64,000 nucleotides of DNA from Clostridiales bacterium (GTDB taxonomy: Bacteria; Bacillota; Clostridia; Caldicoprobacterales; DTU083). Under the pieces are notes generated by a model. It worked only from the letters and a program-made list of their open reading frames with translations, searched no databases and was not told the origin of the DNA. The stretch is from the NCBI GenBank assembly GCA_012842605.1, contig DUSN01000095.1:1-64000 (forward strand). The letters are read 5' to 3'. This document shows, one piece after another, positions 27,068-36,855 of the stretch. Each line of letters opens with the position of its first letter. Position 1 is the first letter of the stretch. The position numbers and the translations under genes were made by a program.

Positions 27068-28024
27068 GTGAGTATCATTAGGATTGTCAGCATAAAACAA
27101 GCACCGCGCAGAAAGAAGAATATATTGTTGTCTATATGGCATAACAGGGAGTTGCTCATCCTATTGTTGTCAGCCTTGGTCTTCTATATTATATTTTGCT
27201 ATGGACCTATGTACGGAATAATAATTGCTTTTAAGGATTTTAATGTAAAGGCCGGGATTTTGGGAAGCCCTTGGGCAGGATTCAAGCATTTTAAAAGACT
27301 GTTTCTTGACCCCGAATTCTTTAAGATCATAAGGAATACACTGCTTATCAATTTATATCAACTGCTGTTTGCTTTTCCTGCACCTGTTGTTTTTGCAATT
27401 ATGCTGAATGAAATAGGAAGCAAGCGTTACCGCCGGTTTATTCAGACGGCTACCTATCTTCCGCATTTTATTTCCTGGGTTGTAATGGCCGGATTGTTGA
27501 TTTATTTTCTTTCTCCGACAAATGGTATAGTTAATTATGTACTCAAAGCCTTAACAGGGAAAACAATTTACTTTATGTCAAAGAAAGAATACTTTCGCTC
27601 CATAATTGTCATCTCGGGAATATGGAAGGAAATCGGATGGAATTCAATAATTTATATGGCAGCTATAGCAGCAATCGACCAAAGCCAATATGAGGCTGCT
27701 ATATGTGACGGCGCTAACAGATTTCAGCGTATGTGGCATATAACAATTCCCTCTATTCTGCCTACAGTAAGTGTTCTGCTGATAATGAGCCTGGGCAGTT
27801 TCCTGGGAAGCAATTTTGATCAGGTTTTTAACTTGCTGAATCCGGTATTGTATGAAACCGGTGATGTATTTGATACCTATGTTTACAGGGTTGGCCTGAC
27901 ACAATTTCAGTACAGCTACACAACAGCCATAGGACTTTTCAGGTCAGTGGTGGGAATGATACTTATTGTTATTGCAAACTTCCTGTCAAATAAGCTAAGC
28001 AACGGCGAAGTCGGGATGTGGTAA
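27068..28024 (+). CDS. sugar ABC transporter permease, LplB type
   Basis: A 318-residue inner-membrane permease with six predicted helices. The EAA loop that contacts the ATPase is visible as YEAAICDGANRFQRMWHITIPSI-type sequence near residue 210. The N-terminus has a basic stretch before the first helix, typical of LplB/YteP. The start is uncertain: GTG 27068 is the first codon of the frame but the GGGAG it would use is almost adjacent; TTG 27125 is another possibility. It pairs with the permease 13 bases downstream. No ATPase gene is in the locus, so a shared MsmX-like ATPase encoded elsewhere is expected (inference). Confidence 0.9.
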   Translation: MSIIRIVSIKQAPRRKKNILLSIWHNRELLILLLSALVFYIIFCYGPMYGIIIAFKDFNVKAGILGSPWAGFKHFKRLFLDPEFFKIIRNTLLINLYQLLFAFPAPVVFAIMLNEIGSKRYRRFIQTATYLPHFISWVVMAGLLIYFLSPTNGIVNYVLKALTGKTIYFMSKKEYFRSIIVISGIWKEIGWNSIIYMAAIAAIDQSQYEAAICDGANRFQRMWHITIPSILPTVSVLLIMSLGSFLGSNFDQVFNLLNPVLYETGDVFDTYVYRVGLTQFQYSYTTAIGLFRSVVGMILIVIANFLSNKLSNGEVGMW

Positions 28025-28037
28025 AGGAGGATGTATT

Positions 28038-28913
28038 ATGCTTAAATACAGCAAAAGTGAGAAAGTATTCGAGATATTCCTGTATATTATATTGGGAATA
28101 ATTGCATTTACAACGATATATCCCTTTATTCACTCCTTTTCCATATCTTTAAGTGATCGGGGAGAAGCATTAAGAACCGGCTGGCATTTCTATCCCAAAA
28201 AGGTAGATCTGGAGTCCTACCGGAGGGTATTGTCATCCAGCCAGATATGGATAGGATATGCAAATACCATATTCAGAACAGTTGTAGGCACTTTCCTCAG
28301 CATATTGTTTACTATTTTTGCTGCCTATCCGCTTTCTAAAAAATACCTGCCTTTTCGAAGCTTTTTTATATCCATGATATTCTTTACCATGTTGTTTGGC
28401 GGGGGAATGATTCCAACCTTCATCTTAATAAAGGATATAGGCCTGTACAATAACAGGTGGGTATATATTCTGCCGGGTATAGCAAATGCATATAATACTT
28501 TTGTTATGATTAACTTTTTGAAGAACATACCTGCAAGTCTGGAAGAATCTGCACGCATTGACGGTGCTGCCGATATCAAGGTCTTGTTTAAAATTGTAAT
28601 TCCGCTGTCAACGCCAGTTATAGCAACTATGGCTTTGTGGAATGGGGTAGGCCATTGGAACTCTTTCATGGATAACCTGCTTTATGTAACTGAAAAGGAC
28701 AAATTCGTCCTGCAGGAGGTGCTTCGTCAGATATTAATCCAGGATCGCACTGATTCGTTTGCAGCTTTGCTGAAGACAGTTGAGAAGCCGCCTGCCGGAG
28801 AGAGCCTGAAGATGGCTACTGTAATGGTTTCCATAATACCTGTTATAATCGCATATCCATTCCTGCAGCGCTATTTTGAGAAAGGAGTGCTGCTGGGATC
28901 AATTAAAGGGTAA
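28038..28913 (+). CDS. sugar ABC transporter permease, LplC type
   Basis: The second membrane subunit of the importer, 291 residues with six helices. The EAA motif reads LEESARIDGAADIKVLFKIVIPLS-like near residue 170, and the C-terminus ends with the usual RYFEKGVLLGSIKG block of the LplC/YtcP family. AAAGGAGG lies 7-8 bases before the ATG. It is separated from the first glycosidase gene by only 30 bases, so import and breakdown are encoded together. Confidence 0.93.
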   Translation: MLKYSKSEKVFEIFLYIILGIIAFTTIYPFIHSFSISLSDRGEALRTGWHFYPKKVDLESYRRVLSSSQIWIGYANTIFRTVVGTFLSILFTIFAAYPLSKKYLPFRSFFISMIFFTMLFGGGMIPTFILIKDIGLYNNRWVYILPGIANAYNTFVMINFLKNIPASLEESARIDGAADIKVLFKIVIPLSTPVIATMALWNGVGHWNSFMDNLLYVTEKDKFVLQEVLRQILIQDRTDSFAALLKTVEKPPAGESLKMATVMVSIIPVIIAYPFLQRYFEKGVLLGSIKG

Positions 28914-28943
28914 AGAAAAATCTATCAGGGGGAAAAAGCATCT

Positions 28944-31900
28944 ATGGACAATGCAGCTATTCTGGATATCAGAGAATTTGGTGCTGTACCGGACGGTATA
29001 GCCGACAATTCTGAGGCATTGATAAAGGCAATGGAAGCAGCAGCTCCGGGGGATACTATATATTTTCCTTCGGGAACATACGGTTTTCTGAATAACGAAG
29101 AACACTCCGGTGTTCCCTTGAAAAGCGGCCTTAAATATATTGGAGAAGAAGGCAGTATTTTAAAAAGCCTGGACAAGTCAGGCTTTATTTTTTCAATAAA
29201 AAGTGCAGCTAATATTACTTTGGAAAACTTAACCTTTGACACCATGGGTGTTGTTATATCTGATGGCTCAAAGGATGTAACCTTGAAAAACTGCACTGTG
29301 CAGAATTGCGGCCAGGGTCAGGTACCATATTGCTATGGCATTTACCTGAACAATGCTGAATATTGTTATTTCCATAATAATTATTTCACACACAACGCTC
29401 ATTGCTTTTTCGGTGAAAGCGTGTCTAATTCGGAATGGATATACAATTATTTCTATGAAAATGAAGAAGCACTTCATTTAATTGGAATTTCCAAAAATAA
29501 TCATATTGCTCACAATAAGCTCCGTTATGTTGGGAGAATCGGAATAGAGATACAGGATGATGCAACCGGTATTTTAATGGAAGAAAACGATATACGCTAT
29601 ATGACCGGGGGCTGCTACGGCATTTCCTTTGCAGCACCATACAGCAGGCATGGACTGATACGCAGCAATGTACTGGTGGGTGGAACAACCTTCCGGTGGG
29701 GTGCCGGCATAGAAGTAATGGGTAGGGTTGTTGTAGAGCAGAACATCGTCTATGACTGGCAGGAAGGGATCCAGTTCAATACCGGTTATCAGGAATATTT
29801 GTACGGCCCGGTGCTGGATGGTGCTACTGTGCAGAATAACCTGCTGAGGAATCAGGCTGCCATAGGCATCATGAAGGTTGAGTGCGGAGACACTAAAAAT
29901 CTGGTAATTCGCAATAATTTTATAGAAAATTCACAGCTTAACGGGATACATTTCTTCTGGGACCAAACCTACGGCGCATTGATAGAAGGCAATACTATTG
30001 TACGGGATGCAGGATGCTGGCCGGACGACAGTATTCCTTTTGAGCTCAGGGATATTGAAAATTACGGTGATGAAGACTGGTTTGTGCTCCCTGTTAAGAG
30101 GGCAGATCAAAACGGGTACCGGTATTTTAATACTTCTCACTTTGCTGGAATACGCATGAGGCACAATTCACAGCCGGCAAATATACTCAAAGACAACTGC
30201 ATTATTCAAAGAAACACATCAGTACCGGATGGTTTCTACTGGGAAGGAATAGTATTTGATTATAAGGACAACTTCAAGGGAACTAAAGTCTTAAACAACC
30301 AGGTTATATCCATGATGCCCGGCAATGGCACCGGCATAAGCTGGCTGTATGAAAATTCACTGGACGGTGTTGAGTTTAAGGGCAACCTTTTTGCCGGCCT
30401 GGATACCGTTATTAAAAGCGGACAGGCAGGACCTTTTATTGCCGAAGGAAATACCTGCAAGCAATGTACTGACATTGGACATGAGGGGTTTGCTCTAAGC
30501 AATAAAGAATGCTTTATGATTTCCGTAGAAGCAGGGCCTAACCAGGTAATCAGCCTGTCATCCAAAGCAAACCTGTCAGGAAAGGTAAAGCCGGATAATG
30601 GCAATGTCAGTGTTCAGTGGGAGAAATTTGCCGGTCCCGGAGAAGTAGAATTCTCCAATCCCAACAGTACCAGCACCCAGGCAAGCTTTACCAGGCCGGG
30701 CTGCTACGTGCTTAGTCTGAATGCAAGCGATGGCGTTAATATGATCAGAGATGTAGTGGTTGTTCAGGCAGTATTAAACCTGGAAGAGGCTGAGCCGCTG
30801 CCTGATGCCATTGTCATGAACCCGCCTGCCCCGCTGCCGTTTCCCATAGGAGGACCTGCTGCTTCATACAAGCCTGCTGAAGGATTTCTTCCTCTATTGC
30901 TGAAAGTGGATATTTCTTCTGACTTACTGGATCCGGGAGATGATCTGTGGGTTACAGCCTGGTGGCAGAATATCGGAACCAGGCCAGCTGACTGCCGGCT
31001 TTTTGGTTTTATGGAAATGGAGTTTGGCAGCCAGCGGATTCTTGAAAATCTGAACAAATCCCATCGTGTTATCTGGGAGCCTCATCCCGGACTGCACCAA
31101 TGGGAACCGGGAGAAGTATGGGCAACCACAAGCCGCTGGCATATTCCTAAATCTGATTTTTGGGGCGGTACTTACAAACTGTATGTAGGTTTCTGCGACC
31201 ATGAACATGTGCCTGTAAGAATCTGGGGTTCCGGGGGAAGCAACAGCAGAAGGGCATATGTCGGAGAAGTGGATGTAGCTTGGGGTTGGGGAAGTCCTTC
31301 CCTTAAGAAACTCAGAAAGCCTTTGATAACAGAATTCAATACGCCTGTTAAAGTGCTTGCCGGCGTCTTAATACAGCCGGATAAAGATACAAAGAGCATA
31401 GTAATAGGTAATGACATAACAGGAAATGACATAATGGGAAATGAGATAACGGGTAATACCATATCTGTTGCATTGGATATGAACCGACCTGCAATAAGGT
31501 CAATTAAAGGCCAAAATGCTGAGTTCTCATTTTTAATGAATAAAAAAATTGAAATATGCTTCCGTGAAAGAAAAACCGACACCATATTTTACAGCTTCAG
31601 CCCGGAAGTGAAGCTTAATTTGTCTGTGGAACACAGGGATGCAGCAACAGTAGTTTATACTATAACTTCCCTGTATAAAGAAAGCTGCATGGCTGTCTGC
31701 GACTTGATATTCCGGGTTCAGAACAGAAGACTGTCAGTAAGCCTTGAAAACATAAAGGAATACGGCAACTATGAACTTCTGGAGGTAAAGCTGCCATATC
31801 TTATATCACTGACCGGTGAGGATGCCAGAATGGCAGACTTCTTTGCAGACGGCCGCCTGATAGCTCCATGTGATACACGGCCGCTTGGCTATGAACATGC

Positions 31901-33515
31901 ATATGACGTAAGGAATGCAGGGGTATTGTATAATTCCAGGGGAATGCTGGTTATTGAATCTGAAGGGCTTGACAATAAGCTTATAGCAGCTGTATGTGAT
32001 AACAATGAACAAAGATTTGCAAGTATGGGAATAACACTTACAGCAAGAGTGAGGGGTAAAAACCATGTACGGTCCATACAGGTGCTTAATCAGCCGGAAG
32101 TAACCATTGATTTCCTGGGGACTGAGTGGGGAGAACCTTCCTGGCAGTCGGCTGCACGTTATCTGCGGCAGGGACTGAAGGGTAAAAACCGTGAACTGTA
32201 TAGACGAAGCATGGTATATAAATACATTATTTCCTGGGGACCTGAACCCGACAATGTTATTATTGATGACAGTACTCCATATCCGATTAAGAGGCTGGCT
32301 CATGTCAATACCTTTGAAAAGGCACTGGAAACTATAAAAAGGGTAAGCCGGCTGCTTGATGGTGCAAGGCAGATTGTGTACCTGGTCGGTTTTCAATACT
32401 CAGGTCATGATACAGGCTATCCATATGTCCTGGAAATCAATCCTAAAGCCGGATCCATTGAAGATTTGAAGAGGTGCATTCAGGAAGCAGCCAGGTACAA
32501 TGCTGTCTTAAGTTTGCATGACAATTATGATGATGCGTATTACAGCGATTATCTGCCAAGGGAGATACTTGCTCTGAATGAGGAAGGCAAGCCCTGTAAA
32601 ATCTGGTTCTGGTCATCAGATATGAGCTATGCCGTAGGTCCTAAAAAATACGCTGATCTCGGTCTTATGCAGAAAAGAGTGAAACAGACAATTGAGACAT
32701 ATGGTATTCATACCACTTACCATCTGGATGTTTTGTCATCTGAGGTAAGACGCCATGATTTTGATTTGTTCTGCCAGACTGCGGCTGATGAAAACCTGCA
32801 GGGCAAGCTGGCTGTAATAAAAGAATTCAACAAGTATGGCATTGATATTACCAGTGAAAATGTTGCACACCCATTTGCCGGAGAAATAGGGTATGCATGG
32901 TGGACACGGCATAACCCCGGTGCTGTGCTGTTTCCGGGTGAAGAAATCATACCGCTGACACCAATGATATATCACGGGTTTATTCAGTACAATTGTGCCG
33001 GTTACGGCAAGAAAGATATGCTGGCAGGCATGATACGCGGTGCATCCACTACCTGGACTGAGACCGAGCAGGATATCGGAACGGAACATATACGTGCATT
33101 TTATCTGCAAACTTTGCCCATGGGACTGCTTTATGATCTGAAGATGGAAGACTACAGGGCAGAAGGCTTTAAAGTGCTGGTGGAATTTGAGAATGACAGC
33201 CGGATATGTGCGGATTTGCAGAACTTAACCTACAGTATAACAGTAAATGGGAGGATCATAGCCAGGAATTGGACTACCTTTGCTCCAGGGTTAAAGGAAG
33301 GCAGTTACCTTGCATATTCTTTGGACGGAGGCATGCTGGAGTATGATGCACCTGAAGGCTGGCATGACGGAGTCAATTTGAAGGCAGTTGTGCTGACCGA
33401 AGAGGGCGAAGGACACAGTATCCCCTGCAGTTTAAAAAACGGACGAATATATATAGACATGCCTGCCGATAAACCGGTAAGAATTACGAGAATGGAGGAT
33501 AATTGTGAAAATTGA
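28944..33515 (+). CDS. 1523-residue multidomain protein: right-handed beta-helix, PKD-like domain and TIM-barrel glycosidase-like region
   Basis: No signal peptide is present, so this is likely cytoplasmic. Residues about 5-510 are a right-handed parallel beta-helix of the pectate-lyase-3 type: FGAVPDGIADNSEAL at the start, then many N-rich coils such as NNYFTHNAH and IRNNFIENSQLNGIHF. Residues about 530-605 resemble a PKD/Ig domain and about 655-760 a further beta sandwich. Residues 822-838 hold a short GN[DE]I repeat. Residues about 1110-1430 resemble a TIM-barrel glycosidase of the GH101/DUF5696 kind (LSLHDNYDDAYY, TYHLDVLSSE, DITSENVAHPF), with a C-terminal beta domain. AGGGGGA precedes the ATG by about 10 bases. 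It probably cleaves an imported oligosaccharide, perhaps by two activities. The linkage is unknown. Confidence 0.72.
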   Translation: MDNAAILDIREFGAVPDGIADNSEALIKAMEAAAPGDTIYFPSGTYGFLNNEEHSGVPLKSGLKYIGEEGSILKSLDKSGFIFSIKSAANITLENLTFDTMGVVISDGSKDVTLKNCTVQNCGQGQVPYCYGIYLNNAEYCYFHNNYFTHNAHCFFGESVSNSEWIYNYFYENEEALHLIGISKNNHIAHNKLRYVGRIGIEIQDDATGILMEENDIRYMTGGCYGISFAAPYSRHGLIRSNVLVGGTTFRWGAGIEVMGRVVVEQNIVYDWQEGIQFNTGYQEYLYGPVLDGATVQNNLLRNQAAIGIMKVECGDTKNLVIRNNFIENSQLNGIHFFWDQTYGALIEGNTIVRDAGCWPDDSIPFELRDIENYGDEDWFVLPVKRADQNGYRYFNTSHFAGIRMRHNSQPANILKDNCIIQRNTSVPDGFYWEGIVFDYKDNFKGTKVLNNQVISMMPGNGTGISWLYENSLDGVEFKGNLFAGLDTVIKSGQAGPFIAEGNTCKQCTDIGHEGFALSNKECFMISVEAGPNQVISLSSKANLSGKVKPDNGNVSVQWEKFAGPGEVEFSNPNSTSTQASFTRPGCYVLSLNASDGVNMIRDVVVVQAVLNLEEAEPLPDAIVMNPPAPLPFPIGGPAASYKPAEGFLPLLLKVDISSDLLDPGDDLWVTAWWQNIGTRPADCRLFGFMEMEFGSQRILENLNKSHRVIWEPHPGLHQWEPGEVWATTSRWHIPKSDFWGGTYKLYVGFCDHEHVPVRIWGSGGSNSRRAYVGEVDVAWGWGSPSLKKLRKPLITEFNTPVKVLAGVLIQPDKDTKSIVIGNDITGNDIMGNEITGNTISVALDMNRPAIRSIKGQNAEFSFLMNKKIEICFRERKTDTIFYSFSPEVKLNLSVEHRDAATVVYTITSLYKESCMAVCDLIFRVQNRRLSVSLENIKEYGNYELLEVKLPYLISLTGEDARMADFFADGRLIAPCDTRPLGYEHAYDVRNAGVLYNSRGMLVIESEGLDNKLIAAVCDNNEQRFASMGITLTARVRGKNHVRSIQVLNQPEVTIDFLGTEWGEPSWQSAARYLRQGLKGKNRELYRRSMVYKYIISWGPEPDNVIIDDSTPYPIKRLAHVNTFEKALETIKRVSRLLDGARQIVYLVGFQYSGHDTGYPYVLEINPKAGSIEDLKRCIQEAARYNAVLSLHDNYDDAYYSDYLPREILALNEEGKPCKIWFWSSDMSYAVGPKKYADLGLMQKRVKQTIETYGIHTTYHLDVLSSEVRRHDFDLFCQTAADENLQGKLAVIKEFNKYGIDITSENVAHPFAGEIGYAWWTRHNPGAVLFPGEEIIPLTPMIYHGFIQYNCAGYGKKDMLAGMIRGASTTWTETEQDIGTEHIRAFYLQTLPMGLLYDLKMEDYRAEGFKVLVEFENDSRICADLQNLTYSITVNGRIIARNWTTFAPGLKEGSYLAYSLDGGMLEYDAPEGWHDGVNLKAVVLTEEGEGHSIPCSLKNGRIYIDMPADKPVRITRMEDNCEN

Positions 33516-35205
33516 TATTTCTAAAATTCCCTTCAGCAGATACGGATCGTTTTTATCCATTACTAAAGAAAACAATGATGGCTTGCTTGCAATAAGAAAT
33601 ATAAAGCGAATATGGGATGAGGTTGAGACATTTTACCTGTCTTTTAAAGCCAGCGGTAAAGAAGTGTCATACCGTATGGAAGCAGACCCATCCTGCATAA
33701 ATGTTTATTCAGACAAAGGAAGCGCGGTAATATATCTGAAAGGCCGGGAGGAAATAGTAATTGTAACCAGGTCACTTGAGATAGTTCTTCATGCTGCGGA
33801 AAAACAGGGTGTGTTCGCTTACCGGTCCGGTGACAGCAGATACAGCTATCTGCTTTACTTAAGTGATTCTTTTGCTGACCTTGGTATTCTGCAGGGCATT
33901 GGAGAAGAGGATTTTGTGCAGGAAATACGCAATAACAGGCAGACTCAGACAAGAAGCACTGTGAATATTCTGCCGGTTAATGGATGCGCTATGATTCATC
34001 TTCGGATATCGGACTTGGAGAAGCCTTATGATATGCAAGGCATTGACTGGAAAAAAGACATAACGGAAATCGAAGAACAGTGGAATCAATTCCTTGCAAA
34101 ATTGCCGCCGGTAAATGACAAATGGCGGGAGGCCGCTGAGCTGGCCTGGTATAATATGTGGGCAAGCTATGTGCCGGCCGGAGGAAATTTCAAGTATGAT
34201 GCCATGCTGATGTCAAAGGGTTATATGTCTGCAGTATGGTCCTGGGACCATTGCTTCAATGCTATGGCTTTAGCCAAATCGGACTTAAAGGCTGCACTGG
34301 AGCAGTTTTTCCTCATGTTTGAGCTTCAGGACCCGTATGGTAAGATTCCGGATTTAATAACAGGAACCAGGATATCGTGGGTATACACAAAGCCGCCCGT
34401 GCATGGCTGGTGCTTTATGAAATTGATTCAAGGCTGTGATGTAGAACCGGATGTGCTGAAAAAGGCATATAATCACCTTGAGTCATGGACGGAATGGTAT
34501 TTTGAGTTCAGGGATACCGACAGTGACGGCATACCCAACTATATAACCGGATATGACAGCGGCTGGGACAATGCCTCCGTTTTTGACATCGGCTGCAATA
34601 TTGAATCGCCGGATCTATGCGCCTTTCTGTTCCTCCAGATGAAGGCCCTGGAGGAGATTGCCAGAAGGCTGAATGATATTGAAACAGCCCTGAAATGGAA
34701 GAAACGTGCCGATGACTTTTTGGTTAAGTTTATAGATCATTCCTGGACCGGCAGCGGATTTGCTGCTAAAATAAGCGGAACCCATGAATATGAGGAAGAA
34801 CCTGGCTGCCTGCTGGTTTTAATGCCCCTGGTGCTTGGAGAATTCCTGAACCCAGACATGCGGGATGTTCTGATTGACAAACTGGTGAGAAAATTCATAA
34901 CCAAATTTGGTGCAGCCACTGAAAGTCCTGACAGTCCTAAATATATGGAGGATGGCTACTGGAGGGGGCCAATCTGGGCACCGGTCACATATCTGCTTGC
35001 CGACGGCTTATCGCGCAGCGGCAGACCTGAGCTTGCCAAAAAGCTGGCAGAGAGCTACTGCAATATGACAGCACAATCCAAAGGCTTTAATGAAAATTAC
35101 AATGCCTTGACCGGGCATGGTCTTTGCGACAGGGGATATACCTGGACAGCCAGCGTTTCTGTACTACTGATGAATGAATTCTTGAATTATGAGGTGAAGG
35201 ACTGA
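33505..35205 (+). CDS. (alpha/alpha)6-barrel glycoside hydrolase, clan GH-G-like (GH63/GH37-related)
   Basis: A 566-residue protein without signal peptide. A beta-rich N-terminal domain (residues 1-190) precedes an (alpha/alpha)6 barrel. Diagnostic stretches are SAVWSWDHCFNAMAL near residue 245, TGYDSGWDNASVF near 350 and GYWRGPIWAPVTYLL near 490, the pattern of GH63, mannosylglycerate hydrolase and trehalase-like enzymes, which invert the anomeric configuration. Substrate is likely an alpha-linked glucoside or mannoside end group released from the imported glycan; that is inference. The GTG start has GGAGG 6 bases upstream and overlaps the previous gene by 11 bases. The next gene starts on its stop codon (TGATG), so the enzymes are translationally coupled. 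Confidence 0.8.
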   Translation: MKIDISKIPFSRYGSFLSITKENNDGLLAIRNIKRIWDEVETFYLSFKASGKEVSYRMEADPSCINVYSDKGSAVIYLKGREEIVIVTRSLEIVLHAAEKQGVFAYRSGDSRYSYLLYLSDSFADLGILQGIGEEDFVQEIRNNRQTQTRSTVNILPVNGCAMIHLRISDLEKPYDMQGIDWKKDITEIEEQWNQFLAKLPPVNDKWREAAELAWYNMWASYVPAGGNFKYDAMLMSKGYMSAVWSWDHCFNAMALAKSDLKAALEQFFLMFELQDPYGKIPDLITGTRISWVYTKPPVHGWCFMKLIQGCDVEPDVLKKAYNHLESWTEWYFEFRDTDSDGIPNYITGYDSGWDNASVFDIGCNIESPDLCAFLFLQMKALEEIARRLNDIETALKWKKRADDFLVKFIDHSWTGSGFAAKISGTHEYEEEPGCLLVLMPLVLGEFLNPDMRDVLIDKLVRKFITKFGAATESPDSPKYMEDGYWRGPIWAPVTYLLADGLSRSGRPELAKKLAESYCNMTAQSKGFNENYNALTGHGLCDRGYTWTASVSVLLMNEFLNYEVKD

Positions 35206-36827
35206 TGCCCGAAAAAAGATACGCAATGCAGAATGTGGCTGCCGAATGGGGTTACATGTCAGCTAAGGCATATGGTGATCCTTTTAATGAAATTGAACTG
35301 GATATTGTATTCACCAATGATTCAGGCAAAACATGGAGAGTTCCTGCCTATTGGGCTGGAGACAATGAATGGAGAGTAAGGTTTGCAGCCCCTGAAACAG
35401 GCGTGTATGAATACCGTACCGTTTGCAGTGATGAAGATAATGCTTCATTAAACAACATTAAGGGAACGCTGTATGTCCGGCCTTACCAGGGAAACAACCC
35501 TCTGTATCAGCATGGTCCTTTGAAAATAAGTGGGAACAAGCGCTATTTTATGCATCAGGACGGCACTCCATTCTTCTGGCTGGGGGATACCTGGTGGTTC
35601 GGCCTCAGTAAAAAGCTGAAGTGGCCTGAAGAATTTCAAATGCTGACTGCTGACAGGAAGCAAAAGGGGTTTACTGTCATCCAGCTGGTTGCAGGATTTT
35701 ATCCGGACACGCCGAAATTTGAAATAAATGCTGATAAATGGAATGATTTTTCATGGGAACCCGGATATAAGAGAATTAATCCTGCGTACTTCGATGAAAT
35801 GGATCTTCGCATTCAATGGCTTGTCAGATCCGGGATTGTTCCGTGCATTTTCGGCAGCTGGGGCTATCATATAAGGTGGACCGGCCTGGAAGCGATGAAA
35901 AAGCATTGGAGGTATGTAATAGCCAGGTATGGTGCCTACCCGGTAGTTTGGTGCATTGCGGGAGAAGGCAGGGCTCCGTTTTATCTGTCGGATAATCCGG
36001 AAAGAGACGAGGCCATTCAAAAGCATGAATGGAGTGAAATGGGAAGGTTTATCCGCAGGATTGATCCGTATCACCATCCAATGACAATTCATACGCGGCA
36101 TTACAGTACATCCAGAGAAGAAGTGGATGATATATCACTGCTGGATTTTGACCTGCCTCAGGCCGGCCAGGGCAATTACAGCCATATTTCAGATGCAGCC
36201 AAGCTTATATCCGAAGCCGTCTTAAGAAAACCCACCCTGCCTGTTGTGAACGGAGAGGTTCTGTATGAAGGAACCTTTGAAAGCTGTTCAGCAGAAATCC
36301 AGAGGTTTGTTTTCTGGAGTGCCATGCTTAGCGGTGCTGCCGGTCACACATATGGAGCCAATGGGCTATGGCAGTTTAACAGAAAGGAAGACATGCTGCC
36401 GGCTCTGCCCGGCAGTGCCTCATGGGGTGAGATACTGTGGGAGGACGCTTACAAATTTCCCGGTTCGTCACAGGTAGGCTATGGAAGGCAGCTGCTGGAA
36501 AAATATGAATGGTGGAAGCTTGAACCACGGCAGGATTATGTTGAGCCGTCGGCTGGAGGGGACAATTATGCGCTTCCCTATGCGGCTGAAATACCCGGAA
36601 AGGTACAGATCTACTATTTCCCCGGGCCAGTGCATCCATGGAGTCCTCCGATATTTATCAAAGGAATGCAGCATGGCAGTAAATATAACGCTTACTTTTA
36701 TGATCCAAAAAGCGGCAGGCAGTATCCATTGGGAGAGGTTGAACCAGGTTCGGACAACAGATGGAAGCTGCCGCTGCCACCTGTGATGCACGATTGGGTA
36801 TTGGTATTGGAAAAGAAAGTATATTAA
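35205..36827 (+). CDS. DUF5060/DUF4038 glycoside hydrolase (GH140 apiosidase-like)
   Basis: A 540-residue cytoplasmic enzyme. Residues 1-95 form the beta-sandwich DUF5060 domain (VAAEWGYMSAKAYGDPFNEIEL-like start). Residues about 105-440 are a TIM barrel of the DUF4038 family, with the hallmark PFFWLGDTWWFGLSKKL and later WCIAGEGR and VNGEVLYEG, where acidic catalytic residues would lie. A small C-terminal beta domain follows (WVLVLEKK). DUF4038 includes GH140 apiosidases acting on pectic rhamnogalacturonan II side chains, but the family is broad and apiose is only one possibility. It begins at the TGATG overlap with the previous gene. Confidence 0.8.
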   Translation: MPEKRYAMQNVAAEWGYMSAKAYGDPFNEIELDIVFTNDSGKTWRVPAYWAGDNEWRVRFAAPETGVYEYRTVCSDEDNASLNNIKGTLYVRPYQGNNPLYQHGPLKISGNKRYFMHQDGTPFFWLGDTWWFGLSKKLKWPEEFQMLTADRKQKGFTVIQLVAGFYPDTPKFEINADKWNDFSWEPGYKRINPAYFDEMDLRIQWLVRSGIVPCIFGSWGYHIRWTGLEAMKKHWRYVIARYGAYPVVWCIAGEGRAPFYLSDNPERDEAIQKHEWSEMGRFIRRIDPYHHPMTIHTRHYSTSREEVDDISLLDFDLPQAGQGNYSHISDAAKLISEAVLRKPTLPVVNGEVLYEGTFESCSAEIQRFVFWSAMLSGAAGHTYGANGLWQFNRKEDMLPALPGSASWGEILWEDAYKFPGSSQVGYGRQLLEKYEWWKLEPRQDYVEPSAGGDNYALPYAAEIPGKVQIYYFPGPVHPWSPPIFIKGMQHGSKYNAYFYDPKSGRQYPLGEVEPGSDNRWKLPLPPVMHDWVLVLEKKVY

Positions 36828-36855
36828 ATATAAATAGACAGGCGGTGTATTAATA

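Noticed and set aside
36265-36786. Plus-strand open frames in the DUF4038 gene
   Set aside because: Out-of-frame shadows of the glycosidase coding sequence.
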